Shown here: positions 59,961 to 64,000 of the stretch, one piece after another
Numbering within the stretch: position 1 is the stretch's first letter
Layout: each line of letters starts with the position of its first letter
NCBI GenBank assembly: GCA_014529385.2
Contig: CM043950.1
Coordinates: forward strand, 81,974,843-82,038,842
Origin: Adiantum capillus-veneris
Lineage: Eukaryota > Streptophyta > Polypodiopsida > Polypodiales > Pteridaceae
Reading direction: 5' to 3'
Length of the DNA: 64,000 nt
Notes under the pieces: model-generated
Seen by the model: only the letters and a program-made list of their open reading frames with translations
What the model was told of the DNA's origin: nothing
Database searches by the model: none
Made by a program: the position numbers and the translations under genes

Positions 59961-60308
59961 ATGGCAAACAATGGTCAAAATAGACGCCCCAAACCCATCA
60001 TTCAAAGTATGGTTCTCCACAACTCGAAGAATGAGGAGCAGCAATGGGAACCTCGGATTTTTCAAGAAGGTGCGTGGGTCTACATGCAACCTTCCGCAAT
60101 CGGTCCCCATCGTGTTCATGAAAGAACAAACGTTGATCTCCATTGGAAGGGAAGACTACTAGGCTTCAAGCAAGTAAGAGACAAGGGTACGATGGCAATC
60201 ATTCAACATGTTTTCATGTTTGGACACATGCGTCTACAAGGGATCACCAACCCAAGGGATTTTCCTTGTAATTGTATATCCCTTGCACTTCAATGGTTTT
60301 GGTGGTAA
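59961..60308 (+). CDS. Unrecognised 115-residue ORF, possibly 5' exon or truncated
   Basis: ATG 59961 (MANNGQNRRPKPIIQSMVLH) to TAA 60306-60308. Contains WEPRIFQEGAWVYMQPSAIG and DLHWKGRLLGFKQVRDKGTM. A GT at the end (ggtggtaacag) and a pyrimidine-rich ttttgtttctatgtag at about 60342-60357 could form a short intron, but this is speculative. No known domain, signal peptide or membrane span. It follows a CT-rich tandem leader and ends close to the LTR of element C, which may have cut it. Confidence 0.35.
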   Translation: MANNGQNRRPKPIIQSMVLHNSKNEEQQWEPRIFQEGAWVYMQPSAIGPHRVHERTNVDLHWKGRLLGFKQVRDKGTMAIIQHVFMFGHMRLQGITNPRDFPCNCISLALQWFWW

Positions 60309-60612
60309 CAGAAAATTGGACTTTTTACATCTCACGGACTGTTTTGTTTCTATGTAGATGTTTTTCCTTCTAGCGTTGTGGAGGAGCAACCACTCTCGTG
60401 CTGACGGGAGCAAAGCGAACCCCGAACCCCCGACGGCCTTTAAGACACCGGGGACCGAATGGCGCGCCTCGAGCCTGTCATGGTAAAGCAAACAGAGGGC
60501 ACCACCTAGCTTCAGCGGCTAGGATGCAAACAACACACCACCATAACAAATTTTTCATCCAAGAGAGATGGATGCTTGGGAGTAATGATGAAGAGGAAAC
60601 GGAATGAGATTA

Positions 60613-60615
<3 letters not shown>

Positions 60616-60668
<53 letters not shown>
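60616..60668. repeat. (GA)n microsatellite in gypsy C LTR
   Basis: About 26 GA units. Confidence 0.95.
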
Positions 60669-60671
<3 letters not shown>

Positions 60672-61028
60672 GGGAGGGGGTATAGCGGCTTAGTACTTAG
60701 GCACCACAAAAGGATGGCGAATCCGCACACCCATCACACATACACAAGATCACTCCAAACACAAGATTAGGTGGCGATTCCGCACACCTCACATGGGCAA
60801 AACATTGCAAGAAAACATACTCACAAAAACTCAAGCTTTATTTAGAGAATAAGGCGATGAAATGGGGAGCATAGGGTAGGGGAATGACAAGGGAGAGAGT
60901 GGTAGAGCACATGGCGATTGCGGTGATGGTGATGGTGTGGGTGTGTGTGTGTGTGCACTAGGCACACATAGTGCATAGTGTGTTCTTTGGTGATGTTGTG
61001 TGTGTCCTTAGTGTGATGGTGACCCCTC

Positions 61029-61036
61029 TTTATATA
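61029..61036 (-). promoter_or_regulatory. TATA box of gypsy C LTR
   Basis: Reads CCCTATATAAAGAGGGG on the minus strand, matching the gypsy B promoter context. Confidence 0.65.
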
Positions 61037-61870
61037 GGGGAGCAGGGGGGAGAAATTCTAGAATTTAGAAATGAAGAAATCATTATCTACATAGGCCATG
61101 TGACTGTGGGCCCCACTTGTCTGGCTGTGTGTATATGTGCCAGAACAGCAGTCTCATGAGAGAGAGACTAAAAGAGAGAGATGGGTTGATGAAAAAAAGT
61201 GAGAGGTGACATGGAGAATAAAGTAATTACAAGAGGGGATAGAGGGGAGTGTGTTCAGAGGTGAATCTGTGTGCAGATGTGTGTGAACACAAGAAAAATC
61301 GGGTAACCATCGGGTGGGGATGGATCTGTGGGCACCTTTTTTCAGTGAAACTGAGTGTGTGTGAGTGTGGGGGAGGTTATTTAGCTACAAGACAAGAGAC
61401 ATGGCGCCATTTAGAGAGAGAGGGGGGTATTTGGGCCATGGGATATGATAGGAGAGAGAAAGAGGGAGTGTGGTATACTATTTTGGAAGATAGGGTAAGT
61501 TGCATGTGAGTTAGGGTGCATTATTGGTAAGTTATAATGCATTATTGGTGAGAGGTGGGGTAGCTTGAGGGGAGAGAGAAAGGAGAAAGGACAAGGGGAA
61601 GAGAGAGAGGGTTGACCTTTTGAGTGGAGGAGAGGAAAAGGGACACCCGGCGGGGCAACAGTGAAGAAAAAGGAGGCAAGGTGGGGATGGGCTACCCCGC
61701 AGGCATGAGGTGGTCTATTTTATCTTTCTTATATATTTACATAATCATACTTTATTTTTTTCTTACTTTTCTCAATGCCTTTTATCACTCCCTCCCTAAG
61801 AGGGGGTTTTCATGGGGTGGGGACGAGAGAAGAGGGGTATGGGAGCTTGGCTTGTGAAAAGCCCCTATCA

Positions 61871-61888
61871 TTAGCCCTCCCCTTTTGG
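61871..61888 (-). promoter_or_regulatory. Gypsy C polypurine tract
   Basis: Minus-strand CCAAAAGGGGAGGGCTAA immediately before the LTR start. Confidence 0.8.
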
Positions 61889-61898
61889 CTAGAGGCAT

Positions 61899-62786
61899 TC
61901 ATGTCTCTAGCTCATCTGTTTGATCATTATCGTCGGAGGTGGCGGCTGATGGTGTGTCCTCATCTGGAATGTCAATTGGTGGAGCCTGGTCAAATCGAAG
62001 AAAATAAGGTTTAAGTCGCCAACCATTTACCCTGGTTTTATGAAGTTTTCCATCAGCCTCCATAAGCTGGTAGCTTCCATTGGCATACTTTTTCCTGATG
62101 ATGAAAGGGCCTTCCCATCGGAGCAGGAGTTTCTTATCCTTGCGCATGTCGAAGCGATTGTCGTAGCGGAGCACCAACATTCCTTTCTTCAATTCTTTTT
62201 TCTGGAGATGCTCGTTAAAGCTAAGCCGTCTATGCTCTGCTTGTGCTGCATAATAATTTATTTCTTCTTCTCTGTCCAGCTGCAGTCTTTCCAAGTTGAT
62301 GATGTGATCTCTCAAATGCATGTTGGGCTGTTGAAGCTGGCTTGCCATTACTCTGAGACTTTGTAGTTGCACTTCAATTGGCAAGATTGCTTCCTTACCA
62401 AATACTAGATGATACGGTGTGAATCCCAAGGATGTACGAAATGAAGTTCTGTAGGCCCATAAAGCTGGTAGTAGATACTTATCCCAGTCTCGAGGATGAT
62501 TGTTTACGTGCTTGGTAATAATTTTAGAAACCATTCCATTTACCTTTTCAACCAGGCCATTACATTGAGGGTAATATGGTGAAGAGCGCCTCCTTGTAAT
62601 GCCCAGTTTCTGCATTAATTCTCCTACCAAGTCTGCTCTGAAACCTGGCCCTCTATCAGAGATGATCTCTAAAGGTGTGCCAAACCTACAGCATATGTGC
62701 TCGTAGATAAATTTAGCTACCTCTACCGCTGTGATTCTAGTGGTGGCTGTAGCCTCTACCCATCTAGTCATGTAGTCGACCCCCAT
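61899..62786 (-). pseudogene. Gypsy C integrase core and C-terminal domain
   Basis: A 295-codon open frame. Catalytic residues are all present: MGVDYMTRWVEATA (Asp), EIISDRGPGFRADL (Asp), CNGLVEKVNGMVSK (Glu). Conserved LPALWAYRTSFRTSLGFTPY and YHLVFGKEAILPIEVQLQSL follow, then the C-terminal domain (LRYDNRFDMRKDKKLLLRWE, NGSYQLMEADGKLHKTRVNG) and an acidic tail ending DDNDQTDELET at the stop, 11 bases before the polypurine tract. No chromodomain. The real protein starts upstream; a TAA near 62848 interrupts GPF-KWGIDAIG. Confidence 0.88.
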
Positions 62787-62849
62787 GATAATGTAGAATT
62801 TTCCTGAGTTGGCCCTAGGTAATGGCCCAATGGCATCGATACCCCATTT

Positions 62850-63692
62850 TTAAAATGGGCCATATGAGAGAATAGGTGTCTGTGGTTCAGGCATAAGTGA
62901 CCTAGTGCCGGCCTTTTGACACAACTTACACGTTTTGCACCAATGGTGTACATCACGGTTGAGACTAGGCCATATGAAGCCTGCCTGCAAGATTTTCCTA
63001 CTTGTTATGTCTAGGGAAAAGTGATCACCACAAACCCCGTCGTGACAGCTAGCAATTACTCCCGTGATTTCGTGAGAGAGAGGGACCTTCCTGAGTATTT
63101 GGTCCTTACCCTTACAGTACAAACCATCACTGATGATTCGATACCTTGTGGCCTTCCGCGTCAGCCATTGCTTCTGACCCTTTGTTAAATCTGATGGGCA
63201 TTCCCCTGTTTCGAGAAAATGCATGATGTCAGGCAAGGCATCACTGCCTTGAAATAGAGGGAGCTTTAATTTTATTGCTCCAACCACCACTTCCTGTTGT
63301 CTTTCACTTGCTAGGGCATCTGCTTCTTGGTTTTGAGCCCTTGGGATATGGTGTATTTGAACTTCTTCAAACTTACCCAACAAGGTTTTTACACCACTTA
63401 AGTGAGTCCTTAAACTAGGATTCTTGCATGTCCATGCTCCATTTACTTGCCTTACCAGAAGTAGAGCATCCCCAAATACATAAAGGCGTTGTACACCTTG
63501 CGAGATGCACCATTGTAGACCCTTGGTTAGTGTTGCATACTCAGCTTCATTGCTAGAATGTGAATCTAAAAATTGGCCCAATGAAAATACCTTTGTCCCT
63601 TTGTCATCAAAGACCACTATGACTGCAGCAGCTTTGTCGGACGCTCGCTTGTAGGCTCCATCAAAGTAGAGAGAGTATGCTCCTTCTACCAT
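62850..63692 (-). pseudogene. Gypsy C second RNase H and integrase zinc domain
   Basis: RNase H of the archaeal-like type: YSLYFDGAYKRASDKAAAVI, SNEAEYATLTKGLQW, LYVFGDALLLVRQVNGAW and QNQEADALASE supply the acidic catalytic pattern. Then a linker and the integrase zinc domain CHDGVCGDHFSLDITSRKIL plus WCKTCKLCQKAG. Open from 63692 to the stop at about 62850. It follows the native RNase H, separated by one stop, giving the dual RNase H of Tat-type elements. The extra RNase H is thought to help process the RNA/DNA hybrid. Confidence 0.85.
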
Positions 63693-63719
63693 CGGTGGTA
63701 CTGGAGGTAATCGGACTTC

Positions 63720-63990
63720 TCCTTACTTAAATTGCTTCTCCTTCCCTTCAAATACTTGGTAGGTCATGAGTCCCCCCAAACTTGCCCTTGTCGTGCTTTC
63801 TATCTGTACCGTGTAGTCAAACTCTTGCAGACGAACTAGCCATTTAGTAATTCTAGCAGACACATCCATGTGTTGTACAACATAGGGAAATATTTCATCC
63901 GTGGTTAGAATCACAAATTGCTTAGGCAGCAAATATGACCTAAACTTTGTAGTTGCAAATCTAAGAGCTAGGACTAAGTGTTCCACATGG
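63720..63990 (-). pseudogene. Gypsy C native RNase H, C-terminal part
   Basis: EHLVLALRFATTKFRSYLLP, FVILTTDEIFPYVVQHM and RITKWLVRLQEFDYTVQIES are the usual Ty3/gypsy RNase H end motifs, matching B at 53740-53940. A stop after KEKQFK separates it from the second RNase H. The rest lies beyond the window. Confidence 0.85.
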
Positions 63991-64000
63991 GTGAAACCTT

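Larger units (their letters stand above)
60400..61870 (-). repeat. 3' LTR of gypsy C (inner end 61870; outer end uncertain)
   Basis: On the minus strand it starts TGATAGGGGC at 61870, directly after the polypurine tract. It contains a TATATAAA box at 61029-61036, (GA)n at 60616-60668 and the phrase gctaggtggtgccc shared with the gypsy B LTR near its end. The outer end lies somewhere between about 60380 and 60460; the matching 5' LTR is outside the window. Confidence 0.7.
60400..64000 (-). mobile_element. Ty3/gypsy retrotransposon C (Tat-like), 3' part
   Basis: Minus-strand element running off the right edge. In its own direction: native RNase H end, second RNase H, integrase zinc domain, integrase core and C-terminus, polypurine tract, 3' LTR. 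Only two in-frame stops were seen in about 2.1 kb of pol, so it is the least decayed gypsy copy here. It is related to element B over pol and LTR. Confidence 0.9.

Noticed and set aside
59700-60143. 147-codon minus-strand ORF with EREWELKVAMESL repeats
   Set aside because: It is a reverse-strand reading of the CT-rich 65 bp tandem repeat and overlaps a better plus-strand ORF.

Overview
This window is repeat-dominated nuclear DNA of a land plant, probably one with a large genome. I found no intact host gene. The evidence is plant-type LTR retrotransposons: a Ty1/copia element primed by initiator-Met tRNA, a chromodomain Ty3/gypsy element, and Tat-like Ty3/gypsy elements with two RNase H domains. 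These sit among satellites, long (GA)n and (TG)n microsatellites and DNA-transposon remnants. A fern or gymnosperm would fit, but the sequence does not settle the species. Almost all coding regions carry stops and frameshifts. By eye I saw no tRNA or rRNA gene and no CRISPR array.

Layout. 1-2155: 3' part of gypsy A (integrase, then an unusual post-integrase retropepsin-like domain and a W-[IV]-P-K-rich tail). 2156-3764: noncoding. 3765-10248: a ~285 bp tandem repeat, each unit headed by a 22 bp palindrome, split by a complete copia element (4306-9742, TSD CACAG) and followed by an unrecognised 145-codon ORF. 10674-18876: decayed chromovirus D, with a 1.34 kb noncoding TTAA-flanked element inside its gag. 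18873-20281 and 32187-36360: a ~223 bp satellite, split by a block holding gypsy E (protease, RT, integrase, second retropepsin-like domain). E itself contains a nested element with terminal direct repeats that encodes only Gag and an acidic protein (22387-25852).

36361-41230: degenerate ~50-60 bp and ~163 bp repeats sharing the core CCACCACTTGKCCA with the satellite, broken by microsatellites and a 40 bp poly-G run. 41345-41827: fragment resembling a CACTA-transposon accessory domain. 44106-45425: second copy of the TTAA element. 47969-57479: near-complete gypsy B with both LTRs and a near-matching TSD. 59415-60308: TATA box, ~65 bp CT-rich tandem repeat and an unrecognised ORF. 60400-64000: 3' LTR and pol of gypsy C on the minus strand, the best-preserved gypsy copy, related to B.

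How it fits together. The window records layered insertion: satellite and older gypsy DNA first, later hit by copia, the gag-only element and the TTAA element. The most unusual points are: (1) a retropepsin-like domain downstream of integrase in two separate gypsy elements, with repeated W-[IV]-P-K motifs; (2) two copies of a noncoding TTAA-flanked element whose removal together with one TTAA keeps the host gag in frame; (3) the palindrome-headed 285 bp repeat; (4) several tandem repeat families built on one short core.
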